Shown: positions 46,201 to 54,593, counted from the first letter of the stretch. The stretch is 64,000 nucleotides of DNA from Rhodococcus sp. H36-A4 (GCF_027158005.1 NZ_JAPVLQ010000002.1:434001-498000); one strand, 5' to 3'. Notes: generated from the letters alone by a model not told the origin. Made by a program: numbers and translations.

Positions 46201-46908
46201 GTGAAGCAGGACCCCCGGCAGGCACGTCGCCGCACTACCGTGATCAAGCTGGCAGCTGCTGCCGTCTCGATCGCGGTGGTCGTCATCGTGGCCGTGAATG
46301 TGGACCTTCCGGACCCGGAGTCGATACGAACGTTGGTCTCGGACGCGGGTGTGTGGGGAATCGTTGCGTTCGTCGTTCTGTACGTCGTCCTGTCGGCGAC
46401 GCCGTTCCCCGCCAGCGCACTCACGATTGCTTCCGGATTGCTCTTCGGGCTGGCGGTGGGTGCGACGGTGGTGGTCGTGGCTGCCACCGGGGGTGCCTAT
46501 TTAGGTTATTGGGCGGCGCGTGCGCTCGGCCGTGGATCGGTCGAGCGCACGGAGTGGGGCAAGCTCCGCAGGCTGGACGACATGCTCGGTCGACGCGGTT
46601 TGATGTCGGTGTTCATCGTCCGCTTGATCCCACTGTTCCCATTTTCTGTGGTCAACTACGCGGCGGGCATCAGCGCCGTGGGACAGCGCGAATACCTACT
46701 GGGCACGGCGGCAGGCATCATTCCGGCCACTGTCGGCTTCACCGCACTCGGGGCGTACGGCACCTCTCCGCTGTCCTGGCCGTTCGCCGCTGCCCTGGTT
46801 GCCGTCCTCGTGATCGGCGTCGGGTCGTCGTTGGCTGCCAAACGTCTCGGCCTGAAGAGCGACCCGGAATCGAACGGCTCACATCTCGACGACATCGCGG
46901 CCCCATGA
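46201..46908 (+). CDS. TVP38/TMEM64 (VTT/DedA-like) membrane protein
   Basis: 235 residues, GTG start. Five or six helices with the VTT-domain core: LSATPFPASALTIASGLLFG, then FIVRLIPLFPFSVVNYAAGISAV. VTT proteins (YdjX/YdjZ, DedA, TMEM41B) move or scramble membrane lipids. Start codon GTG 46201 follows GAGAGG. Its end overlaps the CDP-alcohol phosphatidyltransferase start (ATGA). In E. coli, ydjXZ lie beside ynjBCDF, as here. Confidence 0.87.
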   Translation: MKQDPRQARRRTTVIKLAAAAVSIAVVVIVAVNVDLPDPESIRTLVSDAGVWGIVAFVVLYVVLSATPFPASALTIASGLLFGLAVGATVVVVAATGGAYLGYWAARALGRGSVERTEWGKLRRLDDMLGRRGLMSVFIVRLIPLFPFSVVNYAAGISAVGQREYLLGTAAGIIPATVGFTALGAYGTSPLSWPFAAALVAVLVIGVGSSLAAKRLGLKSDPESNGSHLDDIAAP

Positions 46909-47528
46909 TCGACAGCTATCTGCGTCGCAAGCTCGAGGGGCCGTTGGATCGGTGTGCACGAATCCTCGACATCAGCCAGGTCACCCCGGACCGAATCACC
47001 GCGGTCGGTCTGCTGCTGGGTCTGGGCAGCGCAGTAGCCGCGGGGCTGCAGTTCTGGCTGCTCGCGTTGGCGCTGTGGATCCTATCGCGCCTGGCCGACG
47101 GACTCGATGGACCACTGGCCCGTAGACGACTCCGCGGTGGCGGACCAACCTCCGGTGCGGGCGGGTTCTTCGACATCACAGCGGATTTCACCGTCTACGG
47201 GGCAACGGTCGTGGGCGTCGCGGTCGGCGCGTCGGCAGGTTACGACGCCCCGTGGTGGCCATTTCTACTGGTGTTGCTGGCCTACTACATCAACGGCACA
47301 GCATTTCTTGCGTTCTCCTCCATCGCTGAAAGAACGGGCAGAACACTCGACGACGGCCGCTCGCTGTCATTTCTGGGCGGGTTGGCCGAAGGAGCAGAAA
47401 CGATTGCCGTGCACAGTCTCTGGCTGTTGTTTCCCGCAGTATCGTGGCAGATCGCAACGGTATGGGCGGCGGTGGTAGCAGTCAGTTCGGGTCAACGCAT
47501 CATTGCCGGTTACCGCGCTCTCTCCTGA
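46905..47528 (+). CDS. CDP-alcohol phosphatidyltransferase, YnjF-like
   Basis: 207 residues. Polytopic membrane enzyme with the family active site DGPLAR...GFFDITADF (DG-x2-AR-x-n-G-x3-D-x3-D) with an elongated spacer, as in YnjF. Would move a phosphatidyl or CDP-linked group onto an alcohol; the substrate is not known. Coupled by a 4-base overlap to the TVP38 gene. The last 29 bases overlap the 3' end of the oxidoreductase on the opposite strand. The long upstream open frame belongs to the shadow of TVP38. Confidence 0.87.
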   Translation: MIDSYLRRKLEGPLDRCARILDISQVTPDRITAVGLLLGLGSAVAAGLQFWLLALALWILSRLADGLDGPLARRRLRGGGPTSGAGGFFDITADFTVYGATVVGVAVGASAGYDAPWWPFLLVLLAYYINGTAFLAFSSIAERTGRTLDDGRSLSFLGGLAEGAETIAVHSLWLLFPAVSWQIATVWAAVVAVSSGQRIIAGYRALS

Positions 47529-48948
47529 CGATCCACCTACCTCGGGCTTTCGCGAGGGTGTTCAGCGCGCGAGATACGACGGGAGTGCTCAACTGCGAAC
47601 GGACGTCGCCGACCGCAGCGTTCCACGGCCCGTCGTTGTACGTCGGATAGGGGTGGGTGGCACCGGCGAGATCGCGAGTGCGCAGGCCCTGCTTGACGGC
47701 GAGAATCAGTTCGCCGATGGTTTCGCCCGCCCGTGGCCCCACCACGCTGGCACCGACGATGCGGCGCTTGCCGTCGAGTACCAGCGTCGTGAAGCCGGTG
47801 GTTTTGCCCTCGGTGACCGCGCGATCGACGTCGTCGTGTTCGAGTGTCTGCAATCGCAACCCGGGAATACGCTTCGCTGTGCGCACATCGATTCCAGCAG
47901 AGGCGATTTCGGGATCGGTGAAGGTGACGCGTGGAGTGCCGGTCTTGTCGATCTTTCGGAGTACACCGAGTACGGCATTGCTCGCCGCGAGGCTGCCGTG
48001 CATCCCAGCCACGTGGGTGAACTGTGGGTGACCGGTCAGATCTCCGGCAGCCCAGATGCGGGGATTGGTGGTGCGGAGATGATCGTCGACCACGACGTAA
48101 CCGAGCTTTTGCAGTGACACCCCGGCGGCGTCCAAGCCCAACCCCGTGGTTCGAGGAGTACGGCCCGTGGCGACGAGGACTTCGTCGAACGTACACGCGA
48201 GGCCGGTATCGGTGATGGCCTCCCCGTCGTCGATTCGGGTGACCGTCGTAGAGGTCAGAATGCGCACTCCCTCGTCGGTGAGCGCTGCGGACAGTACTGC
48301 CGATGCCGAGGCGTCCTCCCTCGGAAGAATGGTCTCGGCCCGACCGACGAGGGTGACAGTCGAACCGAGTCGGGCAAAGGCCTGAGCCATTTCGCAACCG
48401 ACGGTGCCGGCCCCGATGACGAGTAATCGTTCCGGCAGCGACGTCAGGGACCATAGTGTCTCGCTGGTGAGGTAGTCCGTCGTGTCCAACCCTGAAATCG
48501 GCGGTACGGATGGACTGGCACCGGTGGTGATGATGGCTTGGCCGAAACGCAAGGACCCCGATCCGACGGCCACGGTGCCTGGTCCGGTGAACACGGCATC
48601 ACCGGCGACGACGGTCACCCCCGCTTCGGTGAGCGCTTCCGGAGAATCGATCGGGGCGATCTCGGCGATGGCGTGCTGAACGCGCGCCATGACACGGGGA
48701 AAGTCCACGCGCGGCTCGCCTGCGTCGATCCCGAAGCTGCGCGCGTCCCGGATCGTGGCGGCGGTCGACGCCGCCGCCAGTAGTGCCTTGGACGGCACAC
48801 ACCCGGTCCACAGGCAGTCACCGCCGGGCCGCTCCCGCTCGATCAGTACGACGCGCACGCCGAATCCAGCAGCAGTCTTGGCTGCAACGATGCCTGCTGT
48901 ACCGCCACCCACCACGACGACATCGGCTTCGGTCGGTATCGAACTCAT
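47500..48948 (-). CDS. MerA-like pyridine nucleotide-disulfide oxidoreductase
   Basis: 482 residues. FAD-binding VVVGGGTAGIVAA, redox pair in GGDCLWTGCVPSK, NAD-binding VIGAGTVGCEMAQAF, then WAAGDLTGHPQFTH, and a C-terminal dimerisation domain with THPYPTYND. The usual His-Glu pair of disulfide reductases here reads HPYPTYND, with Asp or Asn in place of Glu. No N-terminal heavy-metal-binding domain and no merB or merR nearby, so mercury reduction is unlikely. Third gene of a sigma / anti-sigma / oxidoreductase operon (4-base overlap). Confidence 0.88.
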   Translation of the reverse strand: MSSIPTEADVVVVGGGTAGIVAAKTAAGFGVRVVLIERERPGGDCLWTGCVPSKALLAAASTAATIRDARSFGIDAGEPRVDFPRVMARVQHAIAEIAPIDSPEALTEAGVTVVAGDAVFTGPGTVAVGSGSLRFGQAIITTGASPSVPPISGLDTTDYLTSETLWSLTSLPERLLVIGAGTVGCEMAQAFARLGSTVTLVGRAETILPREDASASAVLSAALTDEGVRILTSTTVTRIDDGEAITDTGLACTFDEVLVATGRTPRTTGLGLDAAGVSLQKLGYVVVDDHLRTTNPRIWAAGDLTGHPQFTHVAGMHGSLAASNAVLGVLRKIDKTGTPRVTFTDPEIASAGIDVRTAKRIPGLRLQTLEHDDVDRAVTEGKTTGFTTLVLDGKRRIVGASVVGPRAGETIGELILAVKQGLRTRDLAGATHPYPTYNDGPWNAAVGDVRSQLSTPVVSRALNTLAKARGRWIVRRERGNRQ

Positions 48949-49223
48949 GTCATGTCACCTCGGGTAAGTCGATCCACGAATTTTCGAGCATGCTCGACGC
49001 TCTTCTCGTCGGGCACCGTCCGTACCGTCCACCTGGACAACGCCGTATCGATCTGACGGAACTCGCCCTCGGCGGCCCGGCATCTGGCGCACACGGCAAG
49101 GTGTGCCTCGATCCTGCGCACCTCGGTGGGATCGAGCCGGCCCGACGGGTCGGCGTCGAGATAACGCTGCAATCGTCGAGCCGACCAATGGCAGGTGAGC
49201 ATCATCCGCGCGGTCTTCATCAT
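48945..49223 (-). CDS. zinc-finger anti-sigma factor
   Basis: 92 residues. ZAS-type motif AHLAVCARC (H-x3-C-x2-C), preceded by LTCHWSARRLQRYLDADPSGRL. The partner of the sigma factor directly upstream. No membrane helix, so a soluble redox- or zinc-sensing anti-sigma. ATGA overlap with sigma and with the oxidoreductase makes all three genes translationally coupled, and the oxidoreductase may act in the same redox loop. Confidence 0.87.
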   Translation of the reverse strand: MMKTARMMLTCHWSARRLQRYLDADPSGRLDPTEVRRIEAHLAVCARCRAAEGEFRQIDTALSRWTVRTVPDEKSVEHARKFVDRLTRGDMT

Positions 49224-49786
49224 GGCTTTCCCTTTCCGGTGGCAGCGGCGAATGTGGGACGTAGCCTGCGTCGAACCCGATCACGGGCGCGGCTCAATCG
49301 AGACATCACCGTTCCGACCGGGACGTCCAGAACGTTGGCGGCCTCGGCGTAGGTGAGTTGATCGACGTCGATCAGTAACAGAACCGTCCGGAATTTCGGA
49401 TCCAGCGACCCGACAGCCCGCTCGAGGTCGTCGGACAAGATGGATGTCATGACTCTCTCCTCGGTTCCGAGTTCCTCGACGCCGAACGCGGGCCGGGTGG
49501 ACAAGTAGTCGCCGAGCTCGGCGAATGTGTCCGGCCGCTGCCGTCGATGCATGTTCATGTTGGTGTTGCGCAGAATGGTCAGCAACCACGCTCGAGGGTG
49601 GCGCCCGTCGAAGCTATCGACGCTGCGCCACGCACGTATGAGCGTCTCCTGCACGAGGTCCTCGGCTTGCGAGGGCCCAGTCAAGGTGGCGGCAACGCGC
49701 AAGAGCACCTCGATCTCCGGTTCGACGTAAAGACGAAAATTGCGTGCCTGAGCGTCGTTGATGGCGTCGGATTCGATTTCGGGCAC
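49220..49786 (-). CDS. ECF (group IV) sigma factor
   Basis: 188 residues, GTG start. Region 2 LVQETLIRAWRSVDSFDGRHPRAWLLTILRN and region 4 DPKFRTVLLLIDVDQLTYAEAANVLDVPVGTVMSRLSRARDRVRR are complete; no extra C-terminal domain. No Shine-Dalgarno: the promoter-like motif ends about 10 bases upstream, so the mRNA is probably leaderless. Likely activates its own operon and the TVP38/YnjF operon through GGGAACAC-N10-TCGA. Confidence 0.9.
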   Translation of the reverse strand: MPEIESDAINDAQARNFRLYVEPEIEVLLRVAATLTGPSQAEDLVQETLIRAWRSVDSFDGRHPRAWLLTILRNTNMNMHRRQRPDTFAELGDYLSTRPAFGVEELGTEERVMTSILSDDLERAVGSLDPKFRTVLLLIDVDQLTYAEAANVLDVPVGTVMSRLSRARDRVRRRLRPTFAAATGKGKP

Positions 49787-49795
49787 AGCTATGGA

Positions 49796-49823
49796 ACCCT
49801 TCGAGTGTCCTGCGGTGTTCCCA
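49796..49823 (-). promoter_or_regulatory. ECF-type autoregulatory promoter
   Basis: Minus strand reads GGGAACAC-N10-TCGAAG-N2-TT, matching the motif before TVP38. A GCTATGG/CCATAGC inverted repeat surrounds the region. Also faces the methyltransferase gene. Confidence 0.55.
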
Positions 49824-49857
49824 TAGCGACAGAGTGTGCCCTGAAGGCCTCGACGAA

Positions 49858-50502
49858 ATGGACAGACCGATGAAGAAGCCGACGCCGTACACGATTTCGG
49901 CGCGCATGTACGACGTCATTTCTTTCGAGTGGCCGATCTATCGCGCTGGTCGTACGGCAGCGATCGATCTGATGGCTTTGTCGAAGGGCAGTCATGTCCT
50001 CGACATCGGCTGCGGAACCGGCCTCAACTTCGCTTTGCTGCAGCGGCAGATCGGGCCGACAGGTTCGATCACCGGAGTCGATTCGAGCCCGCAGATGCTC
50101 GAGCAGGCCAGGCGACGCGCTACCTCTGCTGGGTGGGAGAACGTCACCCTCATCTCAGCGGACGCCACCGAACTCGACTCGGTGGACCTGGGAGATCACG
50201 TTCCCTTCGACGCGGCTATCAGTACCTACGCGTTGTCGCTGATGGCGCAATGGCAGATCGCGCTCGATGCGATGATCGGCGCTACCCGGGCAGGGGGAGT
50301 CGTGGCAGTGGTAGATATGCAGAAACCTGTCGGACGCGCAGAATTATGGACACCGCTTGCGCGCCTGGCATGCCGACTCGGTGGATCCGACATCGACGCT
50401 CACCCCTGGGCTGCAATGCCCACTCGACTCGACACGGTGCAGCCGGCATCGGTACGCGGTGGTCACATCCAGGTTCGCGTGGGGTCGGTCCCCTCGGTGT
50501 GA
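49858..50502 (+). CDS. class I SAM-dependent methyltransferase
   Basis: 214 residues. SAM-binding core VLDIGCGTGLNFALL, then ITGVDSSPQMLEQARRR, LISADATELD and FDAAISTYALSLM, resembling UbiE/PmtA-type lipid methyltransferases. The start could be ATG 49858 or 49870; both are near the family start. It faces away from the ECF sigma operon and may share its regulatory gap. The substrate is unknown; a phospholipid would fit the local theme but is only inferred. Confidence 0.78.
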   Translation: MDRPMKKPTPYTISARMYDVISFEWPIYRAGRTAAIDLMALSKGSHVLDIGCGTGLNFALLQRQIGPTGSITGVDSSPQMLEQARRRATSAGWENVTLISADATELDSVDLGDHVPFDAAISTYALSLMAQWQIALDAMIGATRAGGVVAVVDMQKPVGRAELWTPLARLACRLGGSDIDAHPWAAMPTRLDTVQPASVRGGHIQVRVGSVPSV

Positions 50503-50514
50503 CCCCGCCGGTAG

Positions 50515-51237
50515 TCATTTCTTCTGACGTCGGCTACCGGCGTGCCAGTCTTGCTGCGTACCGACTTCGTCCTCCGCTACACCCAGAGCCTTCAGTTGTG
50601 GAAGCTCACGCATGCTGCGCTTCATTTCGGCAAACCCTGGGAAGCGTGCGAGTCCGATCACGTTGTCCCACAGAGGGACTGCCTCTTCATCGCTGGGCAG
50701 TCTGCTGATCACCGGGCCGAAGAATGCAACTCCGTCCGGAGGCTCGAAAGCAATGATCGGTGTGCCGACGTCCTTGCCGGTCAGCGAGAGCGCATGGTCG
50801 GTCTCGGCACGAATTTCCTCGTCCAACGAGGAATCATCCAGTGCGCCGGTGTGCCGAGTCGGCAAGCCCAGTTGTTCGAGGATCGGTGCCAGGAATGCCG
50901 CGGTGCCGCGATAACCGTGGCTCGAAGCGTCGTCGGGCACCACATCGGTATCGAAAATTTGCGTACCGAGGGCGGCATACAGTGGCCCGATCGCAGCGGG
51001 CCCGTGCTCGCGACGAATGTCTGCGGCGGCCCTGAGCAGTCGTAGACCTGCGGTGTGGCCGGCCTCGTACTCAGGTGGAAAGTGGGACGCGTAGTCGATG
51101 TGAGAATTGAGCAGGCGCAGGGAGATGAATCGCCAGTCGACCGTGTAATCACGCTGCGCCTGCACCTTACGAACCCATTTGCTGGTCATCCATGCGAAAG
51201 GGCACACCGGATCGAAATAGAAGTCGATATCGGACAT
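50515..51237 (-). CDS. DsbA-family (mycothiol nitroreductase-like) protein lacking second Cys
   Basis: 240 residues. Matches the Rv2466c group of mycothiol-dependent DsbA-fold reductases: FYFDPVCPFAW (thioredoxin-like start), MTSKWVRKVQ, SLRLLN, and the late GVAFFGPVISRLPSDEEAVPLWD. The CPWC redox motif here reads CPFA, so the resolving Cys is lost and only the attacking Cys12 remains. It may still form mixed disulfides with mycothiol. Stands alone, convergent with the methyltransferase gene. Confidence 0.85.
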   Translation of the reverse strand: MSDIDFYFDPVCPFAWMTSKWVRKVQAQRDYTVDWRFISLRLLNSHIDYASHFPPEYEAGHTAGLRLLRAAADIRREHGPAAIGPLYAALGTQIFDTDVVPDDASSHGYRGTAAFLAPILEQLGLPTRHTGALDDSSLDEEIRAETDHALSLTGKDVGTPIIAFEPPDGVAFFGPVISRLPSDEEAVPLWDNVIGLARFPGFAEMKRSMRELPQLKALGVAEDEVGTQQDWHAGSRRQKK

Positions 51238-51319
51238 CGAGGGACGCTCCTTGCCAGTCGGAATTTACGTGTGCACGACGGTATACGCAGGGGCGCACTT
51301 CGTACCTCCGCACAGACGG

Positions 51320-52228
51320 TCAATTCTCCCCCAATAACTCCGCTCGCTGCTCGATTACCACCGCGCGGATCTCGTCGACTACTGCAGATACCTCGGGCCG
51401 CCGTAGCGATTCCTGCCGGGTGACGAGCCAGTAGGACAGTCGTGTGGCGACGGTGTCGTCCAGAATCCTGACGAGGTCCCCGTGCCGATCTGCCATGAAG
51501 CACGGCAGCAGGCCGATGCCCGCCGATGCCCGGGTGGCTTCGACATGCACGAAAACGTTGGTCGAGGAAACCGATTCACGCATGGTCGGGGTGAAGTTGG
51601 GCGCGAGATCGAGGTCGTCGACCTGGAGCATCGAGTCGATGAAATACACCAGCGGATGGTCGGCGAGGTCGTCGACGGTACCCGGTGTTCCGTGATCCAC
51701 AAGGTAATCCCTCGACGCGTAGAGGCCGAGACGGTAATCCCCGAGCCTGATGGCCTGCGCGCGATGCAACTGCGGTTCACCGACGACGATCTCGATATCC
51801 AAACCGGACCGCTGCTGGGACGCGCGACGAGTGACCGCGACGATTTCTACTGCCACTTTCGGGTGCTGGCGCTGCACGCGAGCAGCTGCTGGAGCTGCTA
51901 TGTATGCGCTGAATCCGTCGGTCGCCGAGAGTCGGACGACGCCTTCGATCTGTCCAGATTCATCCCCGCTTTCGAGTGATCTCATCGCCGCTTCGACACC
52001 CTCGGCCGCGCGGAGAGCACCGCGTCCCAGCTCGGTGAGTTCCCACCCTCCGCCTGCCCGGATGAGAACGCGGCCGCCGAGGCCGGCTTCGAGTGTCGCG
52101 ATTCTCCTCGAGATGGTGGTGTGGTTGACGCCCAGTTCGTTGGCTGCGGAGCTGAACCTCCCGCTGCGCTCCACAGCGAGCAGCACTAAGAGGTCGTCCG
52201 CGCTGGGGCCGGGCAGATCGCGTGCCAT
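51320..52228 (-). CDS. LysR family regulator of the 3-hydroxybutyrate operon
   Basis: 302 residues from ATG 52228. N-terminal winged helix (DDLLVLLAVERSGRFSSAANELGVNHTTISRRIATLEAGLG) and a periplasmic-binding-like effector domain. The start is uncertain: in-frame ATG codons also occur at 52267, 52276 and 52288, none with a clear ribosome site; I take the one with the usual distance to the helix-turn-helix. Divergent from the transporter/dehydrogenase operon, with several dyads between, so probably its activator. Confidence 0.85.
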   Translation of the reverse strand: MARDLPGPSADDLLVLLAVERSGRFSSAANELGVNHTTISRRIATLEAGLGGRVLIRAGGGWELTELGRGALRAAEGVEAAMRSLESGDESGQIEGVVRLSATDGFSAYIAAPAAARVQRQHPKVAVEIVAVTRRASQQRSGLDIEIVVGEPQLHRAQAIRLGDYRLGLYASRDYLVDHGTPGTVDDLADHPLVYFIDSMLQVDDLDLAPNFTPTMRESVSSTNVFVHVEATRASAGIGLLPCFMADRHGDLVRILDDTVATRLSYWLVTRQESLRRPEVSAVVDEIRAVVIEQRAELLGEN

Positions 52229-52229
52229 A

Positions 52230-52260
52230 TCTGCATTTTTGCAGACTGGGCCTGCAGTCT
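52230..52260. promoter_or_regulatory. LysR binding region
   Basis: TCTGC-N6-GCAGA (52230-52245) and AGACTG-N6-CAGTCT (52243-52260), overlapping dyads; TCTGCAT recurs at 52270 and 52283. Typical of a divergent LysR control region. Confidence 0.5.
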
Positions 52261-52369
52261 TGGCCATTGTCTGCATACCGATCTGCATCAATACTCAGTA
52301 GCAGCGATCCACTGTGTACCCCGTCACACTTTTGGGTACGACGGCTTTCGATCACACAAGGAGATGAAC

Positions 52370-53764
52370 ATGAGCGTTGACGATCGGACACAACCCGGCG
52401 GTCCAGACCCGGACGCAGCCCCGACCGGGCTCAAGAAGGTCGTTGCCGCGTCGATGGCAGGCACGATCGTCGAGTGGTACGAGTTTTTCCTCTACGGCAC
52501 TGCAGCGACGCTGGTGTTCTCGAAGATCTTCTTCGCAGCCGGCACCAGCGAACTCGATGCCATCCTCGCTGCATTCGTCACCTACGCCGTCGGATTCGTG
52601 GCTCGCCCACTTGGCGGTATCGTCTTCGGTCACTACGGGGACAAGTACGGCCGAAAGAAGTTACTGCAGTTCAGTCTGGTGCTCGTCGGCGGTGCGACGT
52701 TCCTCATGGGTTGCCTCCCGACCTTCAACCAGATCGGCTACTGGGCCCCCGCGCTTCTCGTGCTGCTTCGATTCATCCAGGGCTTCGCAGTCGGTGGCGA
52801 ATGGGGTGGCGCAGTTCTGCTTGTGGCAGAACACAGTCCGAACAAGAGTCGCGGATTCTGGGCCAGCTGGCCACAGGCCGGGGTACCCGCCGGAAACCTT
52901 CTCGCCACCGTCGTGCTTCTCGTCCTGACCACAACGCTGTCCGACGCAGCCTTCCTCAGCTGGGGCTGGCGTGTCGCGTTCTGGCTCTCCGCCGTCATCG
53001 TGTTCGTGGGCTACTACATCCGCACCAAGGTCACCGATGCCCCGATCTTCCTAGAGGCACAGAAGCAGGCCGAGGTCATCAAGGCCGCGTCGTACGGCGT
53101 CTTCGAGGTCGTAAAGCGTTACCCGCGTGGCGTTCTCACTGCGATGGGTCTTCGGTTCGGCGAAAACGTCATGTACTACCTCGTCGTCACGTTCACCATC
53201 ACCTACCTCAAAGTCGAGGTCGGCACCGACACCCAGACGATCCTGTGGTGGATGCTCGCAGCTCATGCCGTCCACTTCGCCGTCATTCCGCTGGTAGGAC
53301 GTCTAGCCGACCGAATCGGTCGACGGCCGGTCTACCTGTTCGGTGCACTGACCGCCGGCACGTGGGGCTTCTTCGCATTCCCGATGTTCAACAGCGGGCA
53401 CAACGCCGTCATCATGCTCGCCATCATCATCGGCCTGGTCTTCCACGCCTTCATGTACGCCACCCAGCCGGCAATCATGGCCGAAATGTTCCCGACGCGT
53501 ATGCGTTACTCCGGCGTCTCCCTGGGTTATCAGGTCACCTCGATCGTCGCCGGCTCACTGGCGCCGATCATCGCAGTGTTCTTGCTGAACAGGTACGGAT
53601 CCTCGGTCCCGATTGCGTGGTACCTGGCCGGTGCGTGCACCATCACGCTGGTTGCGGTCATCGCTGCCCGTGAGACAAAGGGTCTTGCGCTGGAGTCCAT
53701 CGATATCGCAGACGCCAAAAACCTTGCAACCGAGGCAGAACTGGCCAAGGCAGGACTGAAGTGA
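52370..53764 (+). CDS. MHS-family MFS transporter (metabolite:H+ symporter)
   Basis: 464 residues, 12 membrane helices. MHS signature near the start: ASMAGTIVEWYEFFLYG; loop 2-3 motif GHYGDKYGRKKLL; RFIQGFAVGGEWGGAVLLVAEHSP, and GRLADRIGRRPVYL in the second half. Subfamily carries carboxylates, betaines or aromatic acids by proton symport. AAGGAG (52358-52363) touches a first ATG at 52364 but lies 6 bases before 52370, which I prefer. Coupled to the following dehydrogenase (GTGA overlap), so its substrate is probably 3-hydroxybutyrate or a similar acid. Confidence 0.9.
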   Translation: MSVDDRTQPGGPDPDAAPTGLKKVVAASMAGTIVEWYEFFLYGTAATLVFSKIFFAAGTSELDAILAAFVTYAVGFVARPLGGIVFGHYGDKYGRKKLLQFSLVLVGGATFLMGCLPTFNQIGYWAPALLVLLRFIQGFAVGGEWGGAVLLVAEHSPNKSRGFWASWPQAGVPAGNLLATVVLLVLTTTLSDAAFLSWGWRVAFWLSAVIVFVGYYIRTKVTDAPIFLEAQKQAEVIKAASYGVFEVVKRYPRGVLTAMGLRFGENVMYYLVVTFTITYLKVEVGTDTQTILWWMLAAHAVHFAVIPLVGRLADRIGRRPVYLFGALTAGTWGFFAFPMFNSGHNAVIMLAIIIGLVFHAFMYATQPAIMAEMFPTRMRYSGVSLGYQVTSIVAGSLAPIIAVFLLNRYGSSVPIAWYLAGACTITLVAVIAARETKGLALESIDIADAKNLATEAELAKAGLK

Positions 53765-54507
53765 CGGACCTGACCGGGAGGTCCGCACTCGTCACCGGTG
53801 GGGCAGGCGGCATCGGTGCAGCGTGTGCCCGGATGCTCGCGGATCGGGGCGCGAGAGTCACCATCGCCGACGTCGACGAAGTCGCGGCGAAGGAGGTGGC
53901 ATCGGAACTGCACGGGGAGTCGTGGGCGGTGGACCTATCGGACGTCGCGGCTCTGGAGAACCTCACTCTCGACACCGACATTCTGATCAACAACGCCGGC
54001 ATACAGACCGTCTCGGCGATAGTCGATTTCGATCCAACGGCATTTCGTCGGATCCAGACGCTGATGGTCGAAGCGCCCTTCCTTCTCGTCCGAGCCGCGT
54101 TGCCGCACATGTACTCTCGTGGATTCGGCCGAATCGTGAACATTTCCTCTGTGCACGGCCTACGTGCCTCTGCATTCAAAGTTGCCTACGTCACGGCCAA
54201 ACACGGCCTCGAAGGACTCTCGAAAGTCACCGCGCTCGAAGGTGGCCCGCATGGAGTGACAAGCAACTGCGTCAATCCGGGCTACGTCCGAACCCCGCTG
54301 GTCGAGAAACAAGTCACCGATCAGGCTGCCGCGCATGGTATTCCGGAAGAAGAGGTGCTCCAACAGGTCATGCTGGCCGAGAGCGCGATCAAACGGCTCG
54401 TCGAACCGTCGGAAGTTGCCTCGTTGGTCGGATGGCTGACGTCCGCGGACGCGGGCATGGTCACCGGGGCGTCCTACGCCATGGATGGTGGGTGGTCGGC
54501 GAAGTAG
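53761..54507 (+). CDS. bdhA: 3-hydroxybutyrate dehydrogenase (SDR)
   Basis: 248 residues, GTG overlapping the transporter stop. SDR motifs TGGAGGIG, NNAGIQ, catalytic Ser in NISSVHG and Tyr-Lys in YVTAKHG; C-terminal residues TGASYAMDGGWSAK. The insert around residues 190-215 (VEKQVTDQAAAHGIPEEEVLQQVML) is typical of D-3-hydroxybutyrate dehydrogenases. Oxidises 3-hydroxybutyrate to acetoacetate with NAD+. Follows an uptake gene, so the pair imports and oxidises the acid. Confidence 0.85.
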   Translation: MTDLTGRSALVTGGAGGIGAACARMLADRGARVTIADVDEVAAKEVASELHGESWAVDLSDVAALENLTLDTDILINNAGIQTVSAIVDFDPTAFRRIQTLMVEAPFLLVRAALPHMYSRGFGRIVNISSVHGLRASAFKVAYVTAKHGLEGLSKVTALEGGPHGVTSNCVNPGYVRTPLVEKQVTDQAAAHGIPEEEVLQQVMLAESAIKRLVEPSEVASLVGWLTSADAGMVTGASYAMDGGWSAK

Positions 54508-54546
54508 TGTGCCCTCGCCCCCGCCGGCTTGTGTTCGCCCCGCCGG

Positions 54547-54593
54547 TTGGTGTGCACCACCACCGCCGCCTGGTGTTCACCACCACCGCCGGC
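54547..54593. repeat. two 23-base direct repeats
   Basis: (T/C)TGGTGT(G/T)CACCACCACCGCCG(C/G)C occurs twice with 23-base spacing, in the tail after the dehydrogenase gene. Non-coding, low complexity. Confidence 0.6.

Noticed and set aside
46176..46904. long N-terminal extension of the CDP-alcohol phosphatidyltransferase frame
   Set aside because: Shadow of TVP38; the ATGA overlap at 46905 gives the normal family length.
47500..48948. mercuric reductase with a mer operon
   Set aside because: No merR, merT, merP or merB nearby and no metal-binding N-terminal domain.
49791..49820. ECF promoter on the plus strand for the methyltransferase
   Set aside because: GGAAC is present but the TCGA block is not at the spacing shared by the two other sites.
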